From Pseudomonas petrae (lineage in GTDB: Bacteria; Pseudomonadota; Gammaproteobacteria; Pseudomonadales; Pseudomonadaceae), in the NCBI RefSeq assembly GCF_021728295.1, contig NZ_JAKJXE010000005.1:310001-374000 (forward strand): 64,000 nt of DNA, read 5' to 3'. This document shows, piece by piece, positions 19,162 to 27,068 of the stretch. Both the position numbers and the translations under genes were made by a program. The first letter of the stretch is position 1. The number at the start of each line of letters is the position of its first letter. Below the pieces are notes generated by a model. That model made no database searches. It was given only the letters and a program-made list of their open reading frames with translations, and was not told where the DNA came from.

Positions 19162-21519
19162 ATGCTGTCCAGCTTCAACCTCGTACCACTCTCCTCACCC
19201 AAAGCCACTCACCACTTCGGGCTTTCGCTGCTGACGATCGCCATTTTCACTGCAGCCCTGCACAGCCCCGCCGTCGCTGCCGCCGAGCAAGACAGCGCGC
19301 TGGAACTGGAGCAAATCACGGTCAGCGCCACGCGTCAGGCGCAATCAGTGGATTCGGTGCCCAGTACGGTGACGGTACAGGACCGCGCGGCACTGGATCG
19401 GCGCAACGTCAACAGCATTCGCGACCTGGTACGCGACGAGCCTGGCGTTTCCGTGGGCGGGGCTGGCCAGCGCGCGGGCACCAGCGGGTACAACATTCGC
19501 GGCATCGATGGCGACCGGATCCTGACGCAGGTGGATGGCGTCGAAGTGCCGGACAATTTCTTCCAGGGTCCCTTCGCCAATACTCACCGCAATTACGTGG
19601 ATCCGGAGATCATCAAGCGCGTCGAGATCCTGCGCGGACCTGCGTCGGCACTGTATGGGAGCAGCGCCATTGGCGGGGCGGTGAGTTATTACACCCTCGA
19701 CCCCGAGGACATCATCAAGCCGGGCAAAGATGTCGGTGCCCGCCTGAAAACCGGCTACAGCTCGGCCGACAACAGCTGGCTGAACTCATCCACGGTTGCC
19801 GGCCGCGCGGGGGATGTGGACGGTTTGCTGCACGTCAGTCAGCGCAACGGCCACGAGACCGAGTCCTACGGTGAGCATGGCGGGACCGGGCTGTCCCGCA
19901 CGGCGGCCAACCCGGAAGACGCCCGCGCCACCAATGTGCTGGCAAAGCTGGGCTGGAACTATGGCGACAATGATCGTCTGGCGTTCACTTACGAGAAGTA
20001 CAAGGACGATACCCATACGAATCAGAAGAGTGTGGTGGGAGGGCCTTTCAACGAGGGTCGTGGCTTCGGCTACTACGGTTCACGCGAAGGGAACGACGTT
20101 ATCACTCGAGAGCGGTTTGGCCTGGAAAACAGTTTTGCGCTGGACAGTCTGTTGGCCGACAACGCCAAGTGGAGCTTGAACTATCAGATTGCCAAGACTG
20201 ATCAAAATACCTTTGAAAGGTATTTGCCCTCTAACCCCAGAAGCGGGGCGGTTTTGCGAGATGTCTGGCGCACGCGCGACACCCAGTACAAAGAACGCCA
20301 ATGGATCCTCGACGCACAGCTGGATAAAGCATTCGACATTGGCGACACCCAGCACTTGCTGACGTACGGCACGACCCTCAAGCAACAGAAGGTGACAGGG
20401 CTTCGAACAGGATCAGCCACCTGTGCGTCGGTCCTCGGAAGCTGTCGCACTCTCGGCGCAGTCAGTACCACCTCGTCGGACATCGTTGCACCCACCAACG
20501 ACTTTCCGAACCCGACGATCACCAGCTACGCCTTGTTCGCCCAGGATCAGATCAAATGGGGCGACTGGACCTTCATGCCCGGCGCCCGCTACGACTACAC
20601 CGCGCTTGACCCGCATGCCACGGACTCATTCCTGAAGAGCGTCAACCTGACCAGCAAGAGCCAGTTCGACGACAGCACGAAAAAATGGCATCGCCTGTCA
20701 CCCAAGCTAGGGCTGACGTATGCGTTCAACGACGCCTACACCTGGTACGGCCAGTACGCCGAGGGTTTCCGCACGCCGAGCGCCAAGGCGTTGTATGGCC
20801 GCTTCGAGAACACCCGGGGCAATTACGTCGTCGAGCCCAATCCCGACCTGAAACCGGAGACTAGCAAAAGCTACGAAACCGGCCTGCGCGGTCACTTCGA
20901 CGAGGGCACGTTTGATCTCGCGGTGTTCTACAACACGTACCGCGACTTCATTAATGAGGACGCGGTGATTCCCGCCAAGTCCACCACCACGACCTTCCAG
21001 TCCAACAACATCAAGCACGCCACGATCAAGGGCATCGAGCTCAAGGGTCGTTTGAACCTGGACAGCTTCGGCGCACCCGAAGGCCTCTACACCCGAGGCT
21101 CGCTGGCTTATCTGTACGGCCGCAACAACGACACCGGCCAGCCCATCAACAGCATCAACCCGCTCACCGGCGTGCTGGGCCTGGGTTATGACCAGAACAC
21201 ATACGGCGGCTTGCTGAACTGGACGCTGGTCAAACGCAAAACGCGCGTCGACACCCGCAACTACTACGCCCCCGACGGTGCTACCCGGTTCAAGACCCCG
21301 GGCTTCGGTCTCGTTGACCTCACGGGTTATTACAAAGTCTCCGACGACGTCACGGTCAGCGGCGGCCTGTACAACCTGGCGGACAAAAAATACTGGCTGT
21401 GGGACGACGTGCGCGGCTACGACAGTGTCGGCGAAGCAGGCGCCACCGCCCCCGCCAACCTCGACCGACTGACCCAGCCAGGCCGCAATTTTGCCGTCAA
21501 CGTGGTGTGGAACATCTGA
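19162..21519 (+). CDS. TonB-dependent heme/hemoprotein receptor
   Basis: A 785-residue outer-membrane receptor of the hemoglobin/transferrin/lactoferrin type. A signal peptide ends near AVAAA (residue 34), and a TonB-box-like ITVSA follows near residue 50. The plug domain includes NIRGIDGDRILTQVDGVEVP and VEILRGPASALYGSSAIGG. A long barrel carries FRTPSA and NPDLKPE, corresponding to the FRAP and NPNL boxes of heme receptors. There is no N-terminal STN signalling domain, so it should not talk to a FecR. The stretch between FRTPSA and NPDL has no His, unlike classical heme receptors. The heme oxygenase gene right after supports heme as substrate. Confidence 0.85.
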   Translation: MLSSFNLVPLSSPKATHHFGLSLLTIAIFTAALHSPAVAAAEQDSALELEQITVSATRQAQSVDSVPSTVTVQDRAALDRRNVNSIRDLVRDEPGVSVGGAGQRAGTSGYNIRGIDGDRILTQVDGVEVPDNFFQGPFANTHRNYVDPEIIKRVEILRGPASALYGSSAIGGAVSYYTLDPEDIIKPGKDVGARLKTGYSSADNSWLNSSTVAGRAGDVDGLLHVSQRNGHETESYGEHGGTGLSRTAANPEDARATNVLAKLGWNYGDNDRLAFTYEKYKDDTHTNQKSVVGGPFNEGRGFGYYGSREGNDVITRERFGLENSFALDSLLADNAKWSLNYQIAKTDQNTFERYLPSNPRSGAVLRDVWRTRDTQYKERQWILDAQLDKAFDIGDTQHLLTYGTTLKQQKVTGLRTGSATCASVLGSCRTLGAVSTTSSDIVAPTNDFPNPTITSYALFAQDQIKWGDWTFMPGARYDYTALDPHATDSFLKSVNLTSKSQFDDSTKKWHRLSPKLGLTYAFNDAYTWYGQYAEGFRTPSAKALYGRFENTRGNYVVEPNPDLKPETSKSYETGLRGHFDEGTFDLAVFYNTYRDFINEDAVIPAKSTTTTFQSNNIKHATIKGIELKGRLNLDSFGAPEGLYTRGSLAYLYGRNNDTGQPINSINPLTGVLGLGYDQNTYGGLLNWTLVKRKTRVDTRNYYAPDGATRFKTPGFGLVDLTGYYKVSDDVTVSGGLYNLADKKYWLWDDVRGYDSVGEAGATAPANLDRLTQPGRNFAVNVVWNI

Positions 21520-21607
21520 TCGAGTCCCGTTGCAGGCGCGTGATTTTTACGCTCCTGCGACGCTTGCTCGTCTCGTCAACAAGCGCCTCATTTACAAGGA
21601 AGACCCC

Positions 21608-22207
21608 ATGACCGACCACTCGATTCGTCGCTCGCAACGACTGAACCAGATCACCCATGCCCCCCATGAACAACTCGACAAAGCGGTGAAAGCCAACGCG
21701 CCGTTCGAAACGCTGGCCAGCTACCGCCGGTTCCTCAGCGCCCAATACCTGTTTCAGGAAGAACTGAAAACGCTGTACACGCACCCGCAGTTGATCGAGC
21801 TGATTGCCGACCTGCCCGATCGCTGCCGCGCCGAACAGGCCAAAGCCGATCTGCTCGACCTTCAGGCTCCCTTTCCCGGCCCCGTCGCCGGTGCCGTCGA
21901 TGCGCCCAATCTTGCCGAGGCGCTGGGCTGGCTGTTCGTGTCGGAGGGTTCGAAGCTGGGCGCCGCCTTTCTGATCAAACGCGCCGTGGCCTTGAACCTC
22001 AGCGAGACCTTCGGCGCCCGCCATCTGGGAGAACCGTCAGGCGGTCGAGCCGATGGCTGGAAACGCTTCATCAGGATCATTGACGATCTGCCGTTCAACG
22101 CCGAGCAGGAGCGCGAGATAGACCGCGGTGCGGTGGCGGCCTTCGAACGCTTCAACGTGCTGCTGCAACACGCCTACGCTCCAGCGTCTGAAGCCGAACC
22201 GGCCTGA
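21608..22207 (+). CDS. Biliverdin-producing heme oxygenase
   Basis: A 199-residue heme oxygenase that opens imported heme to release iron, biliverdin and CO in the cytoplasm. The N-terminal THAPHEQLDKAV segment supplies the proximal heme ligand (His17 or His20), and the distal-helix region VSEGSKLGAAFL near residue 112 is typical of the HemO/PigA group. The ATG at 21608 is preceded by AAGGAAG; upstream in-frame codons are rejected. It follows the receptor gene by 88 bases and completes the uptake-and-degradation pair. I do not assign alpha or beta/delta regiospecificity. Confidence 0.9.
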   Translation: MTDHSIRRSQRLNQITHAPHEQLDKAVKANAPFETLASYRRFLSAQYLFQEELKTLYTHPQLIELIADLPDRCRAEQAKADLLDLQAPFPGPVAGAVDAPNLAEALGWLFVSEGSKLGAAFLIKRAVALNLSETFGARHLGEPSGGRADGWKRFIRIIDDLPFNAEQEREIDRGAVAAFERFNVLLQHAYAPASEAEPA

Positions 22208-22300
22208 CGCCGGGTCTTTTGGGCTCGGCACTGATAAGCTGAGCGCCTTTGCGGGACGTGAAAATCCCGCAACACCTGCTCACTCTGCATTACCGAGACC

Positions 22301-22747
22301 ATGACCAGTACTCCACCCGGCAGCAAACTGTCCCGCATCCTGTTTGGCATTCTCGCCTACGTGAGCCTGACCATCGGCATCATCGCGATTTTCATTCCGG
22401 GCCTGCCCACCACCGAATTCATTCTGCTGGCGGCATGGGCGGCAACGCGAAGCTCGCCGCGTTTAAGCGCCTGGCTTGAAAACCATCGGCTGTTCGGACC
22501 GATGCTGAGCAACTGGCGAAACGGCAAGATGATTGCGCGCAAGGCTAAGATCAGCGCCACGGTCACCATGCTGATCTGCGCGGTCATGATGCTGGTGCTG
22601 CTGAAACACAATTGGTGGATCTACTTCGCAGTGGCCGGAATGGTGCTGGTCAATCTGTGGATATGGTCACGGCCTGAGCCTTCTCGCCTTTCGCCCGCAC
22701 AGCCGCTGTCTCCGTCGCCCAATCGTAACGACACTCCCGGACACTGA
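22301..22747 (+). CDS. YbaN/DUF454 inner-membrane protein
   Basis: A 148-residue small membrane protein of the YbaN (DUF454) family, function unknown. It has two hydrophobic N-terminal segments (residues 13-33 with the family motif GLPTTEFILLAAW at 34-46), the cytoplasmic RLSAWLENHRLFGPML segment, and two further membrane segments near 85-118. It follows the heme oxygenase gene closely, so a role linked to heme or iron is possible but unproven. Confidence 0.85.
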   Translation: MTSTPPGSKLSRILFGILAYVSLTIGIIAIFIPGLPTTEFILLAAWAATRSSPRLSAWLENHRLFGPMLSNWRNGKMIARKAKISATVTMLICAVMMLVLLKHNWWIYFAVAGMVLVNLWIWSRPEPSRLSPAQPLSPSPNRNDTPGH

Positions 22748-22749
22748 AA

Positions 22750-22845
22750 TGTAGGACCTGCTTTAGCCGGGAAGAGGCCGGTTTGAACACTGTCAGTTCC
22801 GGGGTGTGACGTCTGACGCTTTCCCGGCTAAAGCCGGTCCCACAA
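22750..22845. repeat. Repeat doublet of a second family (GCTTTAGCCGGGAA)
   Basis: TGTAGGACCTGCTTTAGCCG and an inverted TTCCCGGCTAAAGCCGGTCC copy enclose about 40 bases. The core differs from the GCGCGCTTGCCCGC type elsewhere in the window. Confidence 0.8.
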
Positions 22846-22925
22846 ACCTCGCGTCGCGTATGAACCCGAGGCGGCCCCATGGGTCTGTCTTCTTAGGTGC
22901 ATTCACTTTCCCAGGAGCCATCGTC

Positions 22926-23276
22926 ATGTTCGAGCCAGGTCATCTGCACATCGTCCACCCCGCTCTGCAACCACACGATGTCGGCTACGACCTTCATATC
23001 CGTTACGAAGTCAGCCAGACCGATTCGGGTCCGGGCATGCAGTTCACCCTGGAAGGCGACATCAGTGGCCAGGCGGTCAATGAAACTTTCGAACTGCCCA
23101 AGGACAAGGCCTACAACTTCGCCAGCGAGGCCTCGCGCAGACTCGAGAAGCATGGCCTGCCGAGAACCACCGACCTGCACGCGATGCACGGCGAGTACGA
23201 CCAGATGTTCGAGGACATCCGCCACAAGCTCGACATGAAATCCGGTGATCCGGTGAAGCCGGAGCATCTGGAATAG
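22926..23276 (+). CDS. DUF5064 family protein
   Basis: A 116-residue cytoplasmic protein with no signal peptide or membrane segment, rich in acidic residues and His. It resembles the pseudomonad DUF5064 family; no function is known. The ATG at 22926 is preceded by CAGGAG; the longer frame from 22806 runs through a repeat and is rejected. It stands alone between the heme cluster and gcsR. Confidence 0.75.
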   Translation: MFEPGHLHIVHPALQPHDVGYDLHIRYEVSQTDSGPGMQFTLEGDISGQAVNETFELPKDKAYNFASEASRRLEKHGLPRTTDLHAMHGEYDQMFEDIRHKLDMKSGDPVKPEHLE

Positions 23277-23362
23277 ACCAGCGCGCTTTCACGGTCTCGG
23301 GATGGGCAATGAGATTACTGGCATAATCGCCCACCTCACTCCCGCGAACCCTATCCCTCCCC

Positions 23363-24871
23363 ATGCGCATTCACGTCACGTTCATTGACCGCGTCGGCAT
23401 CACCCAGGAAGTGCTGGCCATCCTCGGCGCGCGCAACCTGAACCTCGATGCCGTGGAAATGGTGCCGCCGAACGTCTATATCGACGCGCCGACGCTGAGC
23501 CATGACGTGCTTGAAGAACTCAAGGACCGGCTGTTTCGCGTGCGCGGCGTGGAAGCGATCACGGTGGTCGACATCCTTCCCGGCCAGCGCCGCCACTTGC
23601 AGCTCGACGCCCTGCTGGCAGCGATGACCGACCCGGTGCTTGCCCTCGACAGTGCCGGCCATGTGTTGCTGGCGAACCCGGCGCTGGTTGCGTTGTATGG
23701 CCGGGAACCGACGGGCGAGTCGATTGGCGAGCTGTTTTCCGATGCGGGCCTGCAATCGGCGCTGCTGGAAAACGGCTTTCGCCTGCCGCTGCGGGAAGTC
23801 ACGCTGAACGGCGAAGCCTTGCTGCTGGACGCGACGCCGATCACCAACGCGGGCGCATTGCTGACCCTTTATCAACCGAGCCGAATCGGCGAACGCCTGT
23901 CCGCACTGCATCACGATCACGCCGAAGGCTTCGATGCGCTGTTAGGCGACTCAGCACCGATCCGCACGCTTAAAGCCCGCGCACAGCGGGTCGCGGCACT
24001 GGACGCGCCGCTGCTGATTCAGGGCGAAACCGGTACGGGCAAGGAACTGGTGGCGCGGGCGTGTCATGCAGTGAGCGCGCGCAACGGAGCGCCTTTTCTC
24101 GCACTGAACTGCGCGGCGTTGCCGGAGAACCTCGCCGAAAGTGAACTGTTCGGTTACGCACCTGGCGCCTTCACCGGCGCTCAACGGGGCGGCAAACCCG
24201 GCCTGATGGAACTCGCCAACAAGGGCACGGTGTTTCTCGACGAGATCGGCGAAATGTCGCCATACCTGCAAGCCAAACTGCTGCGCTTTCTCAATGACGG
24301 CAGCTTTCGGAGGGTAGGCGGCGACAAGGAAGTGCAGGTCAACGTGCGCATCTTGAGCGCCACCCACCGCGACTTGGAGAAAATGGTCGCGGAGGGCACT
24401 TTTCGCGAAGATCTCTTTTATCGCCTGAACGTGCTCAACCTGGACGTGCCACCGCTGCGTGAACGCGGTCAGGACATCCTGATGCTGGCGCGCTATTTCA
24501 TGGAGCAGGCCTGCACGCAGATTCAGCGACCGGTCTGCCGCCTTGCGCCGACTACATACCCTGCCCTCCTTGGCAATCGCTGGCCGGGCAACGTTCGCCA
24601 GTTGCAGAACGTGATCTTCCGCGCAGCGGCCATTTGTGACAGCTCGCTGGTCGACATCGGCGACCTCGACATCGCCGGCACGTCGGTGGCGAGGGGCAGT
24701 GATGGCGAAATCGAAAGCCTTGAAGCGGCGGTCGAGGATTTTGAAAAGTCGCTGTTGGAAAAGCTCTACAGCCAGTATCCCTCGACGCGCCAATTGGCCG
24801 CGCGACTACAGACATCCCACACGGCGATCGCCCACCGCTTGCGGAAATACGGGATTCCGGGGAAAGACTGA
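23363..24871 (+). CDS. gcsR: TyrR-like sigma54 enhancer-binding protein, GcsR-type
   Basis: A 502-residue activator with an N-terminal ACT domain (about 1-75), a PAS domain (about 79-170), an AAA+ domain (about 193-425) and a C-terminal Fis-type helix-turn-helix (about 465-500). Walker A GETGTGKE is at 221-228, the sigma54-contact loop GAFTGA at 268-273, and Walker B VFLDEIGEM at 290-298. TyrR-like proteins in Pseudomonas include PhhR (next to phhA) and GcsR (next to the gcv operon). The nearby sigma54 promoter and gcvH operon argue for GcsR, which activates glycine cleavage genes in response to glycine. The paralogue assignment rests on neighbourhood. Confidence 0.85.
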   Translation: MRIHVTFIDRVGITQEVLAILGARNLNLDAVEMVPPNVYIDAPTLSHDVLEELKDRLFRVRGVEAITVVDILPGQRRHLQLDALLAAMTDPVLALDSAGHVLLANPALVALYGREPTGESIGELFSDAGLQSALLENGFRLPLREVTLNGEALLLDATPITNAGALLTLYQPSRIGERLSALHHDHAEGFDALLGDSAPIRTLKARAQRVAALDAPLLIQGETGTGKELVARACHAVSARNGAPFLALNCAALPENLAESELFGYAPGAFTGAQRGGKPGLMELANKGTVFLDEIGEMSPYLQAKLLRFLNDGSFRRVGGDKEVQVNVRILSATHRDLEKMVAEGTFREDLFYRLNVLNLDVPPLRERGQDILMLARYFMEQACTQIQRPVCRLAPTTYPALLGNRWPGNVRQLQNVIFRAAAICDSSLVDIGDLDIAGTSVARGSDGEIESLEAAVEDFEKSLLEKLYSQYPSTRQLAARLQTSHTAIAHRLRKYGIPGKD

Positions 24872-24991
24872 AAAGTGATACACCCGGACGAGATGTCCTG
24901 TCGCACACAGGCCGCGCAGTCGCTCAAGACTTCTCGACTACGCTCGATATTGCATTACCCGGTATGGGGCTCGACGAAATTAGCCCGAGGC

Positions 24992-25735
24992 CTAGATGGC
25001 GGCCACACCGCCATCGACAAAAAGCTCATGTCCAGCGACAAAGCTGCTCTCGCTCGATGCCAGGAAGAGGACTGCCCGTGCTACCTCGTTCGGTTCCCCC
25101 AACCGCCCAAGCGGAACGCTTTTATTCAGCGCCTCTTCGACCTCTGGTTGTGAGTCGAGGTAACTTCGGATCATGCGTGTTTCCGTTCCACCCGGCGAGA
25201 CCACTTTCACGCGAATGCCTTGCTCCTTGAGTTCATTCGTCCAGCTTCGGGCGAACGAGCGCACCGCCGCCTTACTGGCGTTGTAAATAGACTGGTTTGG
25301 CAGGCCCTTGCTGCCAGCGATGGAGCCGTTCAGGACGACGGCACTTCCCGCTTTCATCAGTGGCAGCGCTTTTTGCACGGTGAATACCATGCCTTTGACA
25401 TTGACGTTAAAGGTCGAGTCGAAGTGCGTATCGTCAATCGCATCGAGTGGAGCGCCCTCGTAAATGCCCGCATTGGCGAACACGACATCGACCTTTTGGT
25501 GGTCGCGCTGGATTTGATCGTAAAGCCGAGCGACATCAGCAGCGTTGGCGACGTCACCCTGCACACCGACCGCCCCGTGGCCGATTTCGTTGACGGCTTC
25601 GGTGAGCAGTTCCTGCCGGCGCCCTGTGATGTATACGTATGCACCTTCGGTGGCGAAAAGTTTCGCCGTTGCGAGGCCGATGCCATCGCTGCCACCCGTT
25701 ATCACTACGACTTTGTTTTCGAAGCGCCTAGTCAT
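24992..25735 (-). CDS. Short-chain dehydrogenase/reductase
   Basis: A 247-residue classical SDR. The cofactor loop TGGSDGIG is near residues 13-20, NAG at about 88-90, the catalytic Ser in LNGSIAGS near 139, and YNASK (Tyr and Lys) near 152-156; it ends FVDGGVAAI as usual. Substrate unknown. The ATG at 25735 has GGGTACCGGGAA before it; the in-frame ATG at 25804 would lie in the operators and is rejected. It is divergent from a TetR gene, with two palindromes in the spacer, so it is probably the target of that repressor. Confidence 0.88.
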   Translation of the reverse strand: MTRRFENKVVVITGGSDGIGLATAKLFATEGAYVYITGRRQELLTEAVNEIGHGAVGVQGDVANAADVARLYDQIQRDHQKVDVVFANAGIYEGAPLDAIDDTHFDSTFNVNVKGMVFTVQKALPLMKAGSAVVLNGSIAGSKGLPNQSIYNASKAAVRSFARSWTNELKEQGIRVKVVSPGGTETRMIRSYLDSQPEVEEALNKSVPLGRLGEPNEVARAVLFLASSESSFVAGHELFVDGGVAAI

Positions 25736-25756
25736 TTCCCGGTACCCATCTAATAA

Positions 25757-25803
25757 GTGGAGGATTGCTCCACATAAGATATGGAGGTAGCCTCCGCTTG
25801 ACA
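25757..25803. promoter_or_regulatory. SDR promoter with two TetR-type operators
   Basis: GTGGAG-GATTG-CTCCAC (25757-25773) and GGAGG-TAG-CCTCC (25783-25795) are two related palindromes. On the minus strand TTGTCA (25803-25798) and TATCTT lie 17 bases apart as -35 and -10 for the SDR gene. The second palindrome falls in the promoter spacer and the first just downstream, the expected layout for repression by the adjacent TetR. Confidence 0.65.
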
Positions 25804-25821
25804 AGCGAAAGAGGAAAAAAA

Positions 25822-26385
25822 TTGAGTACTGAACCTGGCCTCCGGGCTGACGCGCAGAAAAACCGCGAACTGATCCTTACTGCCGCCGAGGCGCTTTTCC
25901 TGGAAAAAGGAGCGGGCGTTTCTTTGGAAGAAGTTGCCAAGCGCGCAGGCGTTGGCATCGGTACGCTTTATCGTCGCTTTCCCACGCGCGAGGCACTGTT
26001 GGCTGCTACCAGCAATGAGCGTTTCTTGTCGCTGGCGGAGACCAGCCGTGCGCGCGACCCGGATCTCACCCCTGGCGAGGCGGTGCGAGCTTATTTAGAG
26101 GAGCTGGCCAAGGACACGAGCACTTATCAAAGCCTTGCTGCTTCGATCGGGATGGTTTTCCAGTGCGGGACGCCAGGGTGTACTGCGATCACCGCAGAAG
26201 GGCATCGACTCCTCAAGCGTGGACAAGAGGCAGGCACCATCCGCCGCGACGTCACTTACGAGGATTTCATTTACGTAATAACTGCCATTTCCCTCGCGAT
26301 TGAAAATGACGGTTCATCTAAAACGCGTATTGGGCATTTGGTAGATCTGTTCCTGAATGGCATAAGCGTGAAAGATCCGGATTAA
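25822..26385 (+). CDS. TetR-family repressor
   Basis: A 187-residue regulator with an N-terminal helix-turn-helix (EEVAKRAGVGIGTLYRRFPT, about residues 36-55) and a C-terminal ligand domain of the SmeT/YbiH-like size. I chose TTG at 25822 because GAGGA sits 7 bases upstream; the in-frame ATG at 25765 lies inside the operator region. It is divergent from the SDR gene and very likely controls both through the palindromes between them. The ligand is unknown. Confidence 0.85.
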   Translation: MSTEPGLRADAQKNRELILTAAEALFLEKGAGVSLEEVAKRAGVGIGTLYRRFPTREALLAATSNERFLSLAETSRARDPDLTPGEAVRAYLEELAKDTSTYQSLAASIGMVFQCGTPGCTAITAEGHRLLKRGQEAGTIRRDVTYEDFIYVITAISLAIENDGSSKTRIGHLVDLFLNGISVKDPD

Positions 26386-26417
26386 AAGGATTCACTGCGA
26401 ATGAGAGCGCACTTGCG

Positions 26418-26454
26418 TGGAATGATTTCGAAACACCGTATTGAAATCATTCCA
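26418..26454. promoter_or_regulatory. Perfect 12-base inverted repeat upstream of gcvH
   Basis: TGGAATGATTTC (26418-26429) and GAAATCATTCCA (26443-26454), 13-base spacer, between the TetR stop and the gcvH promoter. No U-run follows, so it is a poor terminator; it may be an operator. Role unknown. Confidence 0.5.
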
Positions 26455-26499
26455 ACCGCCCGCACCTCAGGTCCCGTAGGCCGTCGCTCATTCACCCCT

Positions 26500-26535
26500 G
26501 CCTGAACATACGTACCGCGTATCGATTTCGTTCCA
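26500..26535. promoter_or_regulatory. Candidate GcsR binding sites (two tandem 18-mers)
   Basis: CGTATCG-ATTT-CGTTCCA at 26518-26535 matches 11 of 14 fixed positions of the P. aeruginosa GcsR site as I recall it (TGTAACG-N4-CGTTCCG). The 18 bases directly before it end in CGTACCG, a second half-site in the same register. They lie about 70-100 bases upstream of the sigma54 element, a normal enhancer distance. Confidence 0.45.
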
Positions 26536-26601
26536 GCAGCTGCCCCGCGAAAACACACAGCCATCGCCCGAAACCAACGTTTACGGCACCCTCCCCCACC
26601 T

Positions 26602-26617
26602 TGGCCGCAAACTTGCT
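26602..26617 (+). promoter_or_regulatory. Sigma54 promoter of the gcvH operon
   Basis: TGGCCGCAAACTTGCT has the GG and GC dinucleotides ten bases apart and the TGGC and TTGCT blocks of -24/-12 promoters. It is about 58 bases before the gcvH ATG. Fits activation by the upstream enhancer-binding protein. Confidence 0.75.
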
Positions 26618-26674
26618 ATGCACTCCCCCATCACGCCCGGGCATAACGGGCGATTTGCCATCTGGGGAGATTTC

Positions 26675-27058
26675 ATGAGCGAGTTGCGTTTTACCGAAGA
26701 CCACGAGTGGCTGCGCGCCGAAGCTGATGGCAGCGTCACAGTCGGCATCACCGCCTTTGCGCAGGATGCACTGGGTGACGTGGTTTTCGTGCAACTGCCG
26801 GAGCTGCAGTCCTACGACAAGGGCGCAGAAGCGGCCACCGTCGAATCGGTCAAAGCCGCCAGCGGCGTGTACATGCCCCTTGATGGCAAAGTCGTCGAAA
26901 CCAACCCCGCGCTGGACGCCAACCCCGAACTGGTCAACGAAGAACCGCTCGGCCAAGGCTGGTTCTTCCGCTTTATTCCTTCCAATCCCGATGCTGTCGG
27001 CCAATTGCTGACCCAAGACGCCTATGATCGTCTGATCAAAGCCAACGCCGAAGCCTGA
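26675..27058 (+). CDS. gcvH: Glycine cleavage system H protein
   Basis: The 127-residue lipoyl carrier that shuttles the aminomethyl group from GcvP to GcvT. The lipoylated Lys60 lies in VESVKAASG. The ATG at 26675 follows GGGGAG; a longer frame from 26618 begins inside the promoter and is rejected. First gene of gcvH-gcvP-sdaA-gcvT, behind a sigma54 promoter. Confidence 0.96.
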   Translation: MSELRFTEDHEWLRAEADGSVTVGITAFAQDALGDVVFVQLPELQSYDKGAEAATVESVKAASGVYMPLDGKVVETNPALDANPELVNEEPLGQGWFFRFIPSNPDAVGQLLTQDAYDRLIKANAEA

Positions 27059-27068
27059 GGAGCGCGCA

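Noticed and set aside
26386..26674. Glycine riboswitch before gcvH
   Set aside because: The spacer between the sigma54 start and gcvH is only about 45 bases, too short for a glycine aptamer, and I see no such fold upstream.
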